Shown: positions 32,910-41,739 of the stretch, in pieces | Layout: every line of letters begins with the position of its first letter | How positions within the stretch are numbered: position 1 is the stretch's first letter | DNA from: Thiobacillus denitrificans | Lineage (GTDB): Bacteria; Pseudomonadota; Gammaproteobacteria; Burkholderiales; Thiobacillaceae | Assembly (NCBI GenBank): GCA_020723405.1 | Contig: DYIY01000026.1 | Location: forward strand, 1-41,793 | Length of the DNA: 41,793 bases | Direction: 5' to 3' | Translations under genes and position numbers: made by a program | The notes under the pieces: model-generated | Told to the model about the DNA's origin: nothing | Database searches by the model: none | What the model saw: only the letters and a program-made list of their open reading frames with translations

Positions 32910-33599
32910 ATGGACCTGCACCAAATCGTCTTCGGGGTCTACCCCTACCTCTGCCTGGGCACCTTCGTGCTGGGCAGTTGGATTCGCTTCGACCACGAGC
33001 AATACACCTGGAAAAGCGATTCCAGCCAGCTCCTGTCGAAGACCGGCATGCGTGCCCTGAGCAACCTGTTCCACATCGGCGTCATCGCCATCTTCTTCGG
33101 CCATTTCGTCGGCCTGCTCACCCCCCACTCGGTATTCCTGGCCCTGGGCGTGTCGGACATGGCCCACCAGGGCATCGCCATCCTGGCCGGCGGCATCTTC
33201 GGCAGCATGGCCCTGGTGGGCGGCGTGGGCCTGTGGCTGCGCCGCCTGTTCAACAAGCGGGTGCGGGCCGCCAGCCGCTGGATGGACATCAACATCCTGG
33301 GCTGGATCGTCCTCACCCTCATCATGGGCCTGTCCACCCTGCCGGTGTCCATCGGCCACGCCGAGCACGGCGACCCCACGGTGATGCTGCGCCTGGCCGA
33401 ATGGGTGCAAAGCGTGGTGAGCCTGCAACCCAACCCGGAACTGCTGCGCGGCGTGGATACCGTGTTCAAGCTGCACATCTTCCTGGGCATGTCGGTGTTC
33501 CTGTTCTTCCCCTTCACTCGCCTGGTCCACATCTGGAGCGCCCCCCTGGGCTATCTGTTCCGCGCCTACCAGATCGTCCGGGCCCGACGCACCGCCTGA
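32910..33599 (+). CDS. narI: Respiratory nitrate reductase gamma subunit (cytochrome b)
   Basis: A 229-residue membrane protein with five helices. Haem-ligand histidines lie in FHIGVIAIFFGHF (residues about 51-64) and in HIFLG and LVHIW near the C-terminus. It oxidises quinol at the membrane and sends electrons to NarH. It is the last gene of the nar operon; a strong terminator follows. Confidence 0.95.
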   Translation: MDLHQIVFGVYPYLCLGTFVLGSWIRFDHEQYTWKSDSSQLLSKTGMRALSNLFHIGVIAIFFGHFVGLLTPHSVFLALGVSDMAHQGIAILAGGIFGSMALVGGVGLWLRRLFNKRVRAASRWMDINILGWIVLTLIMGLSTLPVSIGHAEHGDPTVMLRLAEWVQSVVSLQPNPELLRGVDTVFKLHIFLGMSVFLFFPFTRLVHIWSAPLGYLFRAYQIVRARRTA

Positions 33600-33635
33600 A
33601 CCCCGACCGAGGTCGCCCACCCCCGACCTTGCTTC

Positions 33636-33717
33636 ACGCCGCCGTGCCGCCTGGCTCCCCGCCCGCCCATCTCTCATGCCGTCTTGGGGCGGAGAGTGGC
33701 CGGCGGCGTCTTTTTTT
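33636..33717 (+). terminator. Terminator of the nar operon
   Basis: The outer stem ACGCCGCCG (33636-33644) pairs with CGGCGGCGT (33701-33709), with further GC-rich pairing inside, and is followed by seven T residues. The remaining 33600-33828 holds no gene. Confidence 0.75.
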
Positions 33718-33728
33718 CACCAGGCCGT

Positions 33729-33742
33729 TTGACATCCCTCAA
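33729..33742 (+). promoter_or_regulatory. FNR/Anr-type box
   Basis: TTGACATCCCTCAA matches the symmetric TTGA-N6-TCAA pattern. It lies 87 bases before the DUF2249 gene, suggesting anaerobic activation of the following set. Confidence 0.65.
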
Positions 33743-33828
33743 GGCAGGGCCGCAAGCCCAGCCCCAGACTGGGCGCCGTTTCGGCTCCCCGTGATGCCGT
33801 CCGGCCCATTCACCCGAGGACTCCCCCC

Positions 33829-34107
33829 ATGAACATCAGCATTCCCGTGCAACCCGTCGTCCACAACCACAACCGCCCCGACGGCATCTACGCCTTCGAC
33901 GCCCGGGGCATCGCCAAGCGCTTCCGCCACGCAGCCATCTTCGGTGCCCTGGACAGCCTCCAGCCCGGCGAGCGCATGCGCTTCGTCAACGACCACAACC
34001 CCATCCCCCTGCTCCAGCAGATGCAGGCTCGCTATGGCGACAAAGTGCAGGTGAACTACCTGGACCAGGGCTCGCCGGTGGTCATCGACTTCATCGTCCA
34101 GCCATGA
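33829..34107 (+). CDS. DUF2249 protein
   Basis: A 92-residue protein: IPVQPVVHNHNRPDGIYAFDARGI, then a C-terminal half with HNPIPLLQQMQARYG and NYLDQGSPVVIDF. DUF2249 proteins are often found in denitrification and NO-related gene groups. It resembles the fold of SirA-like proteins. Overlaps the next gene by four bases, so coupled. Behind an FNR-type box. Confidence 0.8.
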   Translation: MNISIPVQPVVHNHNRPDGIYAFDARGIAKRFRHAAIFGALDSLQPGERMRFVNDHNPIPLLQQMQARYGDKVQVNYLDQGSPVVIDFIVQP

Positions 34108-34709
34108 GCCTCCCGGGATTTTTCCAGGACGTGCCGCCCCTCGTCCTGGAAGACCCCCTGGCCGCCATCCTGGGCGCCGCAACGGGCGGGCTGCTGGAAT
34201 ACCGTTACGCGGATGCCGTAGGCCTGGCCGGCCACTCCTGTCCCACCGTGGCCGGCGCCTGGCTCATGGCCCGGCACGGCCTGGCCGCCCTCTACCCCCA
34301 GGGCACCCCCCGGCGCGGCGGCCTACGCGTCGAACTGCGCGCCGCCCAGGAGGAAGGCACCGCCGGTGTGGTGGCCGCCGTCCTGGGCCTCATCACCGGT
34401 GCCGCCGGCCCCGGTGGTTTCAAGGGCCTGGGGGGCGCCCAGTCGCGCCGCAACCTGCTCCTCCACGGCGCCGACATCCCCGCCGAAGTGCGCATGACCC
34501 GCCTGGACACCGGCGACACGGTCCTGCTGGACTACCACCCGGAACAGGTCCCCCCCGACCCCGCCCTGGCCCCCCTCATGGCCCGGGTGGTGGGCGGCAC
34601 CGCCGATGACGGGGAACGGGCTGAATTCGCAAGGTTGTGGCAGGACCGGGTGCGCCGCTTGCTCCTGGAGCGCAGTGACGACCCGGAGTTGGTCGTGGTC
34701 CGCCGTTGA
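34104..34709 (+). CDS. FmdE-like protein
   Basis: This 201-residue protein has the FmdE N-terminal motif in GHSCPTVAGAWLMARHGLAALYP (residues about 43-65), with the conserved His-Ser-Cys-Pro, followed by GGLRVELRAAQEEGTAG and ITGAAGPGGFKGL. FmdE was first named for formylmethanofuran dehydrogenase, but most bacterial members have no assigned function. There is no methanofuran pathway here. The context (FNR box, nar operon) points to anaerobic metabolism. Confidence 0.75.
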   Translation: MSLPGFFQDVPPLVLEDPLAAILGAATGGLLEYRYADAVGLAGHSCPTVAGAWLMARHGLAALYPQGTPRRGGLRVELRAAQEEGTAGVVAAVLGLITGAAGPGGFKGLGGAQSRRNLLLHGADIPAEVRMTRLDTGDTVLLDYHPEQVPPDPALAPLMARVVGGTADDGERAEFARLWQDRVRRLLLERSDDPELVVVRR

Positions 34710-34724
34710 AGTGCTGCCTGTGAA

Positions 34725-35888
34725 GTGCTGCCTGAACTGAGGGGTTTCGCCCGCCGCTACCTGCTGGCGGACACCATTGCCCTGTCCCCGGCCGAGCGCT
34801 GGCGCTCGGCCCTGGGCGCCCTGCTGGCCGTGGCCGTCTGCGGCGCCCTGCTCCATACCATGCCGGTGGCCTCCCACTGGCTCATCGCCCCCATCGGCGC
34901 CAGCGCGGTGATCCTCTTCGGGCTCTCCCACAGCCCCGTGGCCCAGCCCTGGCCCCTGCTGGGCGGCTACCTGATGGCCACCCTGGCCGCCCTCGCCAGC
35001 GTCCAGTTCCTCCCCTGGCTGCCCGTGGCGGCCGCCGTGGCCGTGGCCGTCACCACCTGGCTCATGGCCCGTCTCAACTGCTTCCACCCCCCCGGCGGCG
35101 CCCTGGCCCTGTTCCTGGTGCTGGACGGCCCCTATCCCCCGGAGCACCTGCTCCCCGTCTTCGGCCTGGTCTTCGCCAATGCCGCTGCCATGCTGATCAT
35201 GGCCCTCCTGCTCAACAACCTGGTGCTGGGCCGGCGCTACCCCATCGGCCTGGACGGCACCGCCGCCAACCCCCACCGCACCGGCGACGCCCCGCCCCTG
35301 GCCCGCCTTGGCCTGAGCCACGACGATCTGGAACAGGCGGTGCGGCAACTGGACACCTTCGTGGACATCCAGGAAAGCGAACTGGTGCGCCTCTACAACC
35401 TGGCCGTGGACCACGCCTTCAACCGGCACATGGGCCTCACCTGCGCCGACATCATGTCCCGGGACATGGTCACCGTGGAATTCGGCACCGAACTGGAGGA
35501 GGGCTGGACCCTGTTGCGCGCCCACAAGATCAAGGCCCTGCCCGTGGTGGACAGCTTCGGCCGCCTCATCGGCATCCTCACCGTGGCCGACTACCTGCGC
35601 CAGATGGACGACACCACCGCCGCCGGCCTGGCCGTCCGCCTCCAGGGCCTGCTCCGCCGCACCCCGGGGGAAACCTCGGAAAAAGCCGAAGTGGTGGGCC
35701 AGATCATGACCGCCCGGGTCCACGCCGTGGGCCTGGACACCCCCCTCTCCAAACTCGCCGCCAGCCTCTCCGACCAGGGCATGCACCACATCCCCGTCCT
35801 GGACGACACCCGCAAGGTGGTGGGCATGGTCACCCAGTCGGACATGATCGCGGCGTTGTACAAGCAGGTGGCGCTGGCCAGGGCGTGA
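34725..35888 (+). CDS. HPP-family membrane protein with two CBS domains
   Basis: A 387-residue protein. Residues about 25-180 are an HPP module: SHWLIAPIGASAVILFG, FHPPGGALALF (the HPP motif near residue 125) and four to five helices. Residues about 235-380 are a CBS pair (MSRDMVTVEFGTELEEGW and KLAASLSDQGMHHIPVLDD). A plant HPP protein transports nitrite, so transport of nitrite or a related ion is possible, with the CBS pair sensing nucleotides; this is inference. The start GTG 34725 lies in the second copy of a 14-base tandem duplication (34707-34734). Confidence 0.8.
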   Translation: MLPELRGFARRYLLADTIALSPAERWRSALGALLAVAVCGALLHTMPVASHWLIAPIGASAVILFGLSHSPVAQPWPLLGGYLMATLAALASVQFLPWLPVAAAVAVAVTTWLMARLNCFHPPGGALALFLVLDGPYPPEHLLPVFGLVFANAAAMLIMALLLNNLVLGRRYPIGLDGTAANPHRTGDAPPLARLGLSHDDLEQAVRQLDTFVDIQESELVRLYNLAVDHAFNRHMGLTCADIMSRDMVTVEFGTELEEGWTLLRAHKIKALPVVDSFGRLIGILTVADYLRQMDDTTAAGLAVRLQGLLRRTPGETSEKAEVVGQIMTARVHAVGLDTPLSKLAASLSDQGMHHIPVLDDTRKVVGMVTQSDMIAALYKQVALARA

Positions 35889-35904
35889 AGGGGGCGCCTC
35901 TGCT

Positions 35905-36141
35905 TCACGTGCCGGCTTTGCGAAGTTTCTGCTCCATGCGCGCAAGCACTTCTTCACCAGGGATCAACTCGACCGTGCCGGTATCGATTTCTGCGATGCG
36001 CCGGTCAATCTCCACATCCCAAGCTGCTTGCACGTCTTCGCGCAGGGTTGCACTCACCCAAAGCAAATCGGCCAGGTCGGCGCGTTGCTCGGGGGTGAGT
36101 TGCATGGCCAGCACTTGGGCTTTTTCGAAGGCGGTCGCCAT
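35905..36141 (-). CDS. Addiction-module antitoxin-like protein, partner absent
   Basis: This 78-residue protein resembles the short antitoxin-like family of addiction modules (TIGR02574 type): LTPEQRADLADLLWVSA near residue 17 and a C-terminal PGEEVLARMEQKLRK. Normally a RelE-like toxin follows; here the next gene downstream is on the opposite strand and no toxin is visible. The start at 36141 is supported by the family start; the longer frame to 36225 would add unrelated residues. Confidence 0.65.
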   Translation of the reverse strand: MATAFEKAQVLAMQLTPEQRADLADLLWVSATLREDVQAAWDVEIDRRIAEIDTGTVELIPGEEVLARMEQKLRKAGT

Positions 36142-36297
36142 GATCGGCTCCTGCGTAAACAAGCGCTGCATCTTAGAGCAGCGCTTGTCCGGGTGCCCGG
36201 CCCGTTTGCAAAGCAGAACCGTCACGCGCGCCGGTTAGGCAGATCCCAGGGGCGCTGGCGTTAAACTTTTGTGCATCGTCTGAAAGGAGGCGCGCTC

Positions 36298-36570
36298 ATG
36301 TGCGTCTGGCGCGACCGCATCGTTTGCGACCCTGACATTCTGGTTGGCAAGCCCACCGTAAAAGGCACCCGAATCTCTGTGGAACAGATTCTTGGATGGC
36401 TGGCGAACGGCTGGACCAATCAGCAGATTCTCGAAGCCTATCCGCACATCTGCCCTGAGGACATCCAGGCAACGCTGGCCTTTGCGGCACAGCGCTTGCG
36501 GGAAGACGACTACGTTCCCCTCCCGACGCTGGTTGCATGCCCGCGCAATGGGCGCGGAAAAGGACACTGA
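36298..36570 (+). CDS. DUF433 protein (antitoxin-like)
   Basis: A 90-residue protein with the DUF433 core: RIVCDPDILVGKPTVKGTRISVEQILGWLANGWTNQQILEAYP (residues about 5-50), then a C-terminal DDIQA-type helix. DUF433 proteins often pair with DUF5615 (PIN-like) toxins; none is seen downstream. AAAGGAGG lies 8 bases before the ATG. Confidence 0.8.
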   Translation: MCVWRDRIVCDPDILVGKPTVKGTRISVEQILGWLANGWTNQQILEAYPHICPEDIQATLAFAAQRLREDDYVPLPTLVACPRNGRGKGH

Positions 36571-36839
36571 GATGGATGGCATCCAGGCACAGCATGCTCG
36601 GGGGAGAGACGCGGTGCATTGCGACTTCGGAGAGGGCAAATGGCCTACCAGCAGACCGGTCTTCGATCTGATCCTGATCAAGCCATCTCAAGCCCCACGG
36701 GAGCTTGAGATGGAGGGCAGGTTCATGATTCAACGACTCAACCCGTAGACGAAAAAAATCTATGTAGATAATCTTTCCTGGCTCATCCTATGAGTCACCT
36801 GCGTTGGAGAATCCAGAAAAACAAGCAGAGGGGTATCCC
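36571..36839. other. Gap before the cas genes with one hairpin
   Basis: This 269-base stretch has a perfect inverted repeat (CCATCTCAAG at 36683-36692, CTTGAGATGG at 36704-36713) and an AT-rich part (36750-36775) that may contain the cas promoter. A 58-codon frame (36572-36748) is open but not recognised and lacks family features; I do not call it a gene. Confidence 0.5.
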
Positions 36840-37136
36840 ATGACCTACTTCGCTCACAGCGAAAACCCAGCAAAACAGTGGCATCCGTTGCAAATCCATC
36901 TGGCGGAGGTGGCACGCTTATCCCGTTCACGGGCGGCCAACGCACCTTGGGCCGGCGAAGCTGAACTTGCGGGATTGCTGCATGATCTGGGCAAATATGC
37001 CGACCGTTTCCAACGTCGTCTGACGGGCCAGGATGCGGGACTGGACCATTGGTCTCAAGGGGGCATGGCAAGCAACTTGGAGAGGGCGTTTGTCTTCGGG
37101 AGCAGAAAGGTGACCTATGAACTCAAAGCACTATGA
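36840..37136 (+). pseudogene. Truncated type I-C cas3 start (HD domain remnant)
   Basis: A 98-codon frame that begins like type I-C Cas3 (AHS, QWHPLQIHL, AGLLHDLGKYADRFQRRL, LDHWSQGG). It then ends after residue 98, overlapping cas5. It has the first HD-domain motifs, but the later His motifs and the whole helicase are missing. The likely cause is an internal deletion of cas3 that left the N-terminus and the intact ribosome site of cas5. Confidence 0.7.
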
Positions 37137-37773
37137 AATCAGTATTGAAATCGCCGGCCCCACGGCGATTTGGACCCGACCGGACACTGGTGACTCGCCC
37201 GGCACCTATCCTGTCCCCACACGGTCGGCTGCCAAAGGCATCTTCGAGGCAATCCTCTGGAATCCGGCTGTCGAAATTGCCCCGACCCGCGTCGAGATTT
37301 GTTCGCCACTGGTCTACCACCACTACGCAACAAACTACGGCGGCCCTTTACGTAAGAGCGACCAAATTCGCGGCGACAACAACTATCAGCTCTTCGCCAC
37401 GGTGCTTGTCAACGTTCGGTATCGTCTCTACGCCAGATTGAATCCGGTTTCGCGTAACGATTTCTCACCCAAAGTCAGGCAATGGCTTGAGCGTACGCGG
37501 TCTCCTTGCCATGCGTTCAAGGAGATATTTGAGCGCCGCTTGACGCGCGGGCAGTGCCACTACGTACCAAGTCTGGGTTGGCGGGAATTCGTGCCCAGCT
37601 ATGTAGGCCAGCCGCAAGCTCATTTCCCGACGCAACAAGACATCAACTTGAGTTTGCCGTCGATGCCTGATCAGGTTTTTCACAAGCCAGCTTTTGGTAA
37701 GCATGCATTGGCTTACACGCAGGGGCTGGCTATCAGGTCAGGAGTGTTGGAGTACGGGAGTGCGCCATGTTGA
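37117..37773 (+). CDS. cas5c: Cas5c (type I-C, crRNA processing)
   Basis: A 218-residue RAMP protein. The N-terminus SIEIAGPTAIWTRPDTGDSPGTYPVPTRSAAKGIFEAI is the Cas5 signature, and YHHYATNYGGPLRK follows. In I-C systems this protein cuts the CRISPR transcript, replacing Cas6. It overlaps the cas3 remnant by 20 bases and cas8c by seven, so the genes are tightly coupled. Confidence 0.85.
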   Translation: MNSKHYEISIEIAGPTAIWTRPDTGDSPGTYPVPTRSAAKGIFEAILWNPAVEIAPTRVEICSPLVYHHYATNYGGPLRKSDQIRGDNNYQLFATVLVNVRYRLYARLNPVSRNDFSPKVRQWLERTRSPCHAFKEIFERRLTRGQCHYVPSLGWREFVPSYVGQPQAHFPTQQDINLSLPSMPDQVFHKPAFGKHALAYTQGLAIRSGVLEYGSAPC

Positions 37774-39878
37774 ATGAACTGCTCCAGGCGGCGAACGCGA
37801 TCCAGCGCCTGCCCGATACCGTGCACAACTCGCTCAAGGTCCTACCGAAATATCCTGGGTTCAAAGTGTTGCTTGGTGCGGATGGTGCAATCGTTGGAGT
37901 ACTTCCGTGGCAAGGTGATTTGTCAGGTTTGCGCAAATGGCAGCCGGGCGGCAATGGCTTCAGCACCCCGGTTTTCAGCATTCCACCGCTTTATCCGCTC
38001 TATGACCTGAACCTCGATAGGAATGCGGCCAAGGACGCTGCTAAGCGCGCAAAAGAAGAATGTGATGCAGCAAGCAGATCAGACGCTACGACATGGGCAA
38101 CTTATTTCGACTCGATCCGGCACCGTTGCGACTCAGTGCTCGGAAGCTGGATCGATGCCGCCTCATGCAACGCGCTTAACGAGAAATGCCGCAAGTCGCT
38201 CGCCGACGTCCCAGCGTATTTGCATACATTGCTCCCCGACGGCGACGCAGACTACAACGTGCTTCGTGCGCTACTGCAACGCCTACAAAGCTTGACACCT
38301 GAACGCTTCTTCCCAGAACTCGCGCGACAGGTCGAAACGCAACTGACAAACTCCTACGACGAAGCGCTCTTCAAGTTTTATTGCGCAGTAAGCGAGGCCG
38401 AGGCAACAAAAAGTTACAACCTACTGTTGGATTTACCGGATTGGGACGAGATTGGCGATTTCCCCGTGACTTCGCCGCAGACCACAGCGTTACTGAACGT
38501 ACTGCTCGTTCGCGCCACTGCGCCGGATGTAGTCAACACAGATACTGGAAACATCTCGACTGACGCATATGGCTATGGGTCTACGGGTACTAACGAAAAG
38601 TTTGCCGATGTGGTGGTTCCCGGGTTGGGCAAGGTTATCCTGCGTGCGATGACCAAGGACGCCCCGTGCCAGTATCGTTATGGCAAGGCCGATGCCGATT
38701 CCTTCCTGGTTGGCTCAGAATCTCGAACGCGAGCGAAAAGTGCGCTGGAATATCTGACCCAAACCGGGCGCAAAGGCAGGACATGGCAATACCGTGGCGG
38801 CAGCCTTTTCCTGTTTTACCCTGAGCGTGAGCTGAGCGTACTGAACGAGTTGGCGACCGCTGACCTATGCAGTCTGCCGGACGACGGGGATGATGAACTC
38901 GCCGACGAAGCCAATCAGGCGGCCACATTCGAGGCGACTGCGGAACGCATTGCTGCCGCGCTAGACGGCATACCACGTGAATCCGAAACATCGGTTCACC
39001 TCATCGTTCTGCGCAAACCGGATGGGCATCGAACCAAGCTCGTCGCGCATCGAACCTTCACTATGAGGCACTTTGCCGATGCCGCGAGAGCCTGGGTTTC
39101 AGGCGTCAAAGTGTGCCCATCCATCGTCTTTTCGCGCTGGGGAAAGGCAAAAGGCCAGCGCAATGACATCATTCCCGAGACACCTTTCCCCTATCAGGTG
39201 GCGAGTTGGCTCAACACCTTCTGGGTACGCGGTGACGAAAACCAGGGAAGGCTCAAGATGTTTTCTCCCGAAGACGCGCTGACGCTTCTGCTGGCTGCGG
39301 ACGGCACCGAAGTCCAGATGGCGCATCGTGCTTTGCGGCATGCACTCGTGGGCTGGACGGGGTTTCTGATCACCGCAGGCGCGCGCGAACACGCCTCGAC
39401 CATATTGAAGGCCGGCGACAAGCGCGCTACAGCTCTGCGCGCACTCCCCGCAATTCTGGCTTTGCTTCTATCCAAATCCGAACGTCACATCACACGGGAG
39501 CAGATCATGGCGTCACACGCTTACCTCATCGGCAGGCTCTTGGCACTGGCCGACAGCCTTCATCTCCAATACTGCGAAGGCGTGCGCAATGGCGGCGTAC
39601 CGGGCCAATTGCTCGGCAATTCCCTCATGCAGATCGCGCTTGAATCGCCTCGATCCGCGTTGGCGCTATACGCCCAGCGCATCTTGCCTTACCAGGCCTG
39701 GGCGAGAACCAGCAAAGCAGATGGCAATGGGCCGGAGGCACTCTCCAAGTACTTTCTGGGCCAGCTCGGCGATATCTGCGAAGAAATTAGTTCGCATGAC
39801 ATTCCCGAGCGCACCAGCGACGCAGACAAGGCCCAACTCATCCTCGGCTATCTCGCAAAAACCCCCACGCAAAACTGA
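37767..39878 (+). CDS. cas8c: Cas8c (Csd1), large subunit of type I-C Cascade
   Basis: This 703-residue protein is longer than the family's usual ~600. It has the Csd1 N-terminal pattern (MLNELLQAANAIQRLPDTV, GFKVLLGADGAIVGVLPW) and the C-terminal MQIALESPRSALALYAQRILPYQ region. It recognises the PAM and starts R-loop formation. A probable internal start at 39507 would produce the small subunit Cas11c from its 3' end. The DNA is lower in GC than the nar genes. Confidence 0.85.
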   Translation: MLNELLQAANAIQRLPDTVHNSLKVLPKYPGFKVLLGADGAIVGVLPWQGDLSGLRKWQPGGNGFSTPVFSIPPLYPLYDLNLDRNAAKDAAKRAKEECDAASRSDATTWATYFDSIRHRCDSVLGSWIDAASCNALNEKCRKSLADVPAYLHTLLPDGDADYNVLRALLQRLQSLTPERFFPELARQVETQLTNSYDEALFKFYCAVSEAEATKSYNLLLDLPDWDEIGDFPVTSPQTTALLNVLLVRATAPDVVNTDTGNISTDAYGYGSTGTNEKFADVVVPGLGKVILRAMTKDAPCQYRYGKADADSFLVGSESRTRAKSALEYLTQTGRKGRTWQYRGGSLFLFYPERELSVLNELATADLCSLPDDGDDELADEANQAATFEATAERIAAALDGIPRESETSVHLIVLRKPDGHRTKLVAHRTFTMRHFADAARAWVSGVKVCPSIVFSRWGKAKGQRNDIIPETPFPYQVASWLNTFWVRGDENQGRLKMFSPEDALTLLLAADGTEVQMAHRALRHALVGWTGFLITAGAREHASTILKAGDKRATALRALPAILALLLSKSERHITREQIMASHAYLIGRLLALADSLHLQYCEGVRNGGVPGQLLGNSLMQIALESPRSALALYAQRILPYQAWARTSKADGNGPEALSKYFLGQLGDICEEISSHDIPERTSDADKAQLILGYLAKTPTQN
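39507..39878 (+). CDS. cas11c: Predicted Cas11c from an internal start within cas8c
   Basis: In-frame ATG at residue 581 of Cas8c has GGGAG seven bases upstream. The resulting 123-residue helical protein has the size of Cas11c, known in type I-C systems to be translated from within cas8c. It is not a separate gene. Confidence 0.55.
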   Translation: MASHAYLIGRLLALADSLHLQYCEGVRNGGVPGQLLGNSLMQIALESPRSALALYAQRILPYQAWARTSKADGNGPEALSKYFLGQLGDICEEISSHDIPERTSDADKAQLILGYLAKTPTQN

Positions 39879-39900
39879 TTCACCTTTACAGGAGGAAACC

Positions 39901-40848
39901 ATGCAACCCAAGCTCAGTTACACAAAGGAAGAAGTCGGCGGTTTCAAGCGCGGCACAGGGCTGCTTGTCATAGAAGTCCGCAACTCCAACCCCAACGGTG
40001 ACCCCGATCGTGACAGCGACCCACGCCAGCGACCAGACCGTCACGGCGAGATTTCTCCCGTATCGTTCAAGCGAAAGCTGCGGGATTTGGTTGATTGGAA
40101 AGGCGAAGTTTGGGGTGCGTTGGCCGACTCTTTGACGCTTGATGAAGCGCGCTTCGGTATCCTCGAATCCCGTGGGCGGGACCGTGCGACCATCGCCAAA
40201 CAGCTTACTGGAAATGGCCAGGCATTTAAGGATGCCTACTGGGACGGACGGGTCTTTGGCAACACCTTTCTGGAAAGCATGAAAGACGACGAAGCCAAGA
40301 AACATGGCTTCAAGGATCAGGAAATCAAGGAGTTCAAAGCCAATGCAATACGTACTGGGACCGTTCATTTCGGACTAGGTCTCTCGGTCGCGCCAATCGA
40401 CATTGAACGCCACACCAACACCAATAAGGCTGGCGTACAAGACGACAAGGATCGCGGTATGGCGCCGATGGGCTACCGCTTCGTTCCGCACGGTTTATAT
40501 CTCATGCCCTTCTTCGTCAATCCCAGCGCCGCCAATGCCACGGGATGCAAGGGGGAGGACATTGCCCTGCTGCTCGATCTAATCCGCTATGCATACCCGC
40601 ATACTCGTTCACACGCACGCCCGGCAGTCGATCTGGTCAAGGCCTGGTATGTCGAGCACGCTGACAAGTTGGGTTCTTGTTCGGATTTTGCGATCCTTGA
40701 TGCCCTTAGCCCGGTCAAACTCGGCGACCCGGATATTCCATCAAAGAGCATTGCCGATTACCAGGTGCCCAACGCGCTACCCAAGGAACTGGAAATGAAG
40801 AAAGACCGGAACGGCAATCCGGCCCTCACACTAATTGATTTGCTCTGA
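39901..40848 (+). CDS. cas7c: Cas7c (Csd2), backbone subunit of type I-C Cascade
   Basis: A 315-residue RAMP protein: RGTGLLVIEVRNSNPNGDPDRDSDPRQRPD (residues about 17-46), KRKLRD, and DGRVFGNTF and GTVHFGLGLSVAPI motifs of Csd2. It forms the crRNA-covering backbone. AGGAGG lies 6 bases before ATG 39901. cas3 follows after eight bases. Confidence 0.9.
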   Translation: MQPKLSYTKEEVGGFKRGTGLLVIEVRNSNPNGDPDRDSDPRQRPDRHGEISPVSFKRKLRDLVDWKGEVWGALADSLTLDEARFGILESRGRDRATIAKQLTGNGQAFKDAYWDGRVFGNTFLESMKDDEAKKHGFKDQEIKEFKANAIRTGTVHFGLGLSVAPIDIERHTNTNKAGVQDDKDRGMAPMGYRFVPHGLYLMPFFVNPSAANATGCKGEDIALLLDLIRYAYPHTRSHARPAVDLVKAWYVEHADKLGSCSDFAILDALSPVKLGDPDIPSKSIADYQVPNALPKELEMKKDRNGNPALTLIDLL

Positions 40849-40856
40849 ATGCGGCG

Positions 40857-41739
40857 ATGGGCTGGCTGGCACATAGCGCGAAAGGCAATTGCCCGGCGCA
40901 AACCTACGCCGAACACATTGCCCGTACCGTCGAAACGGCACGCAGCATCGCCGCCGAAGCCAGCCATGCTTTGCCTCAATCCGTGCCGTTTGTCGAAACG
41001 GTCAGTCTGGCAGCCGAGTTTCACGATATGGGGAAGCTTGATGACGACAATCAAGCGGTACTGGCCTCGCCAACTGGCAAGCCACTTCCACGTGACCATG
41101 TCGATGCTGGAGTCAGACATCTGTTCCGGCTCGGAACCCCAACGTCCAGTTATGCAGGGATGCTGGTATACGCGCACCATCGTGGTTTGCCCGACCTTCC
41201 CAGTCAAAAGGCTCGTGGAACCCTTGCCTGGCGCGGGAATGAGGAAGAAGTCCGCTTCATACCGGAGGAAGTCGTAGCGCGGACCGCTGCATGCTTAGAC
41301 GAATATCTGCGTCGCCACCACAAGTTCATCGAACGGGTCGCAACAGCGCCGGTTGGGCACCCCTTCAAACCGGCCACGATTGATCTGCGGCTAGCGCTTG
41401 CATGCCTCGTCGAGGCCGATCACGGCGACACCGCCCAGCACTATGGCACTCCGCCCCTTGACGCTCCGCCGCTGTTTGCCGAGGCGCGGCTAGCAAGACT
41501 CGATGCTTACGTTATGGGCCTTACCTGCGGGGCATCCGAACGAGAAGCGGAACGTGCTGCAAACCGCCGTGCTCACTATGTCGCCTGTCGCGCGGCGGAA
41601 ACCACGTCGGCGCTCGTCGAATGCGATAGTCCGGTGGGCAGCGGGAAGACCACGGCGGTGATGGCACATCTCTTAAAGGCCGCACAGGCGAAAGGACTAC
41701 GCCGCGTGTTTGTTGTTCAGCCGTTCACCAACATCATCG
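40857..41739 (+). pseudogene. cas3: Second cas3 (HD + helicase N-part), apparently interrupted
   Basis: An open frame from ATG 40857 to the window end, not the same lineage as the remnant at 36840. HD residues: AEH near 20, FHDMGK (about 62-67), RDHVDAG and YAHHRGLP. Walker A CDSPVGSGKTTAVMAHLL (about 260-277) starts the helicase, then PFTNII. From 41740 the sequence no longer resembles Cas3 and starts with GTAAGCG, so an insertion element likely cuts it. I mark it as broken on that basis; the rest is outside the window. Confidence 0.65.

Noticed and set aside
36571-36839. CRISPR array near the cas genes
   Set aside because: No repeat of 28-37 bases with regular spacers is present anywhere in the window; the hairpin at 36683-36713 is a single inverted repeat.
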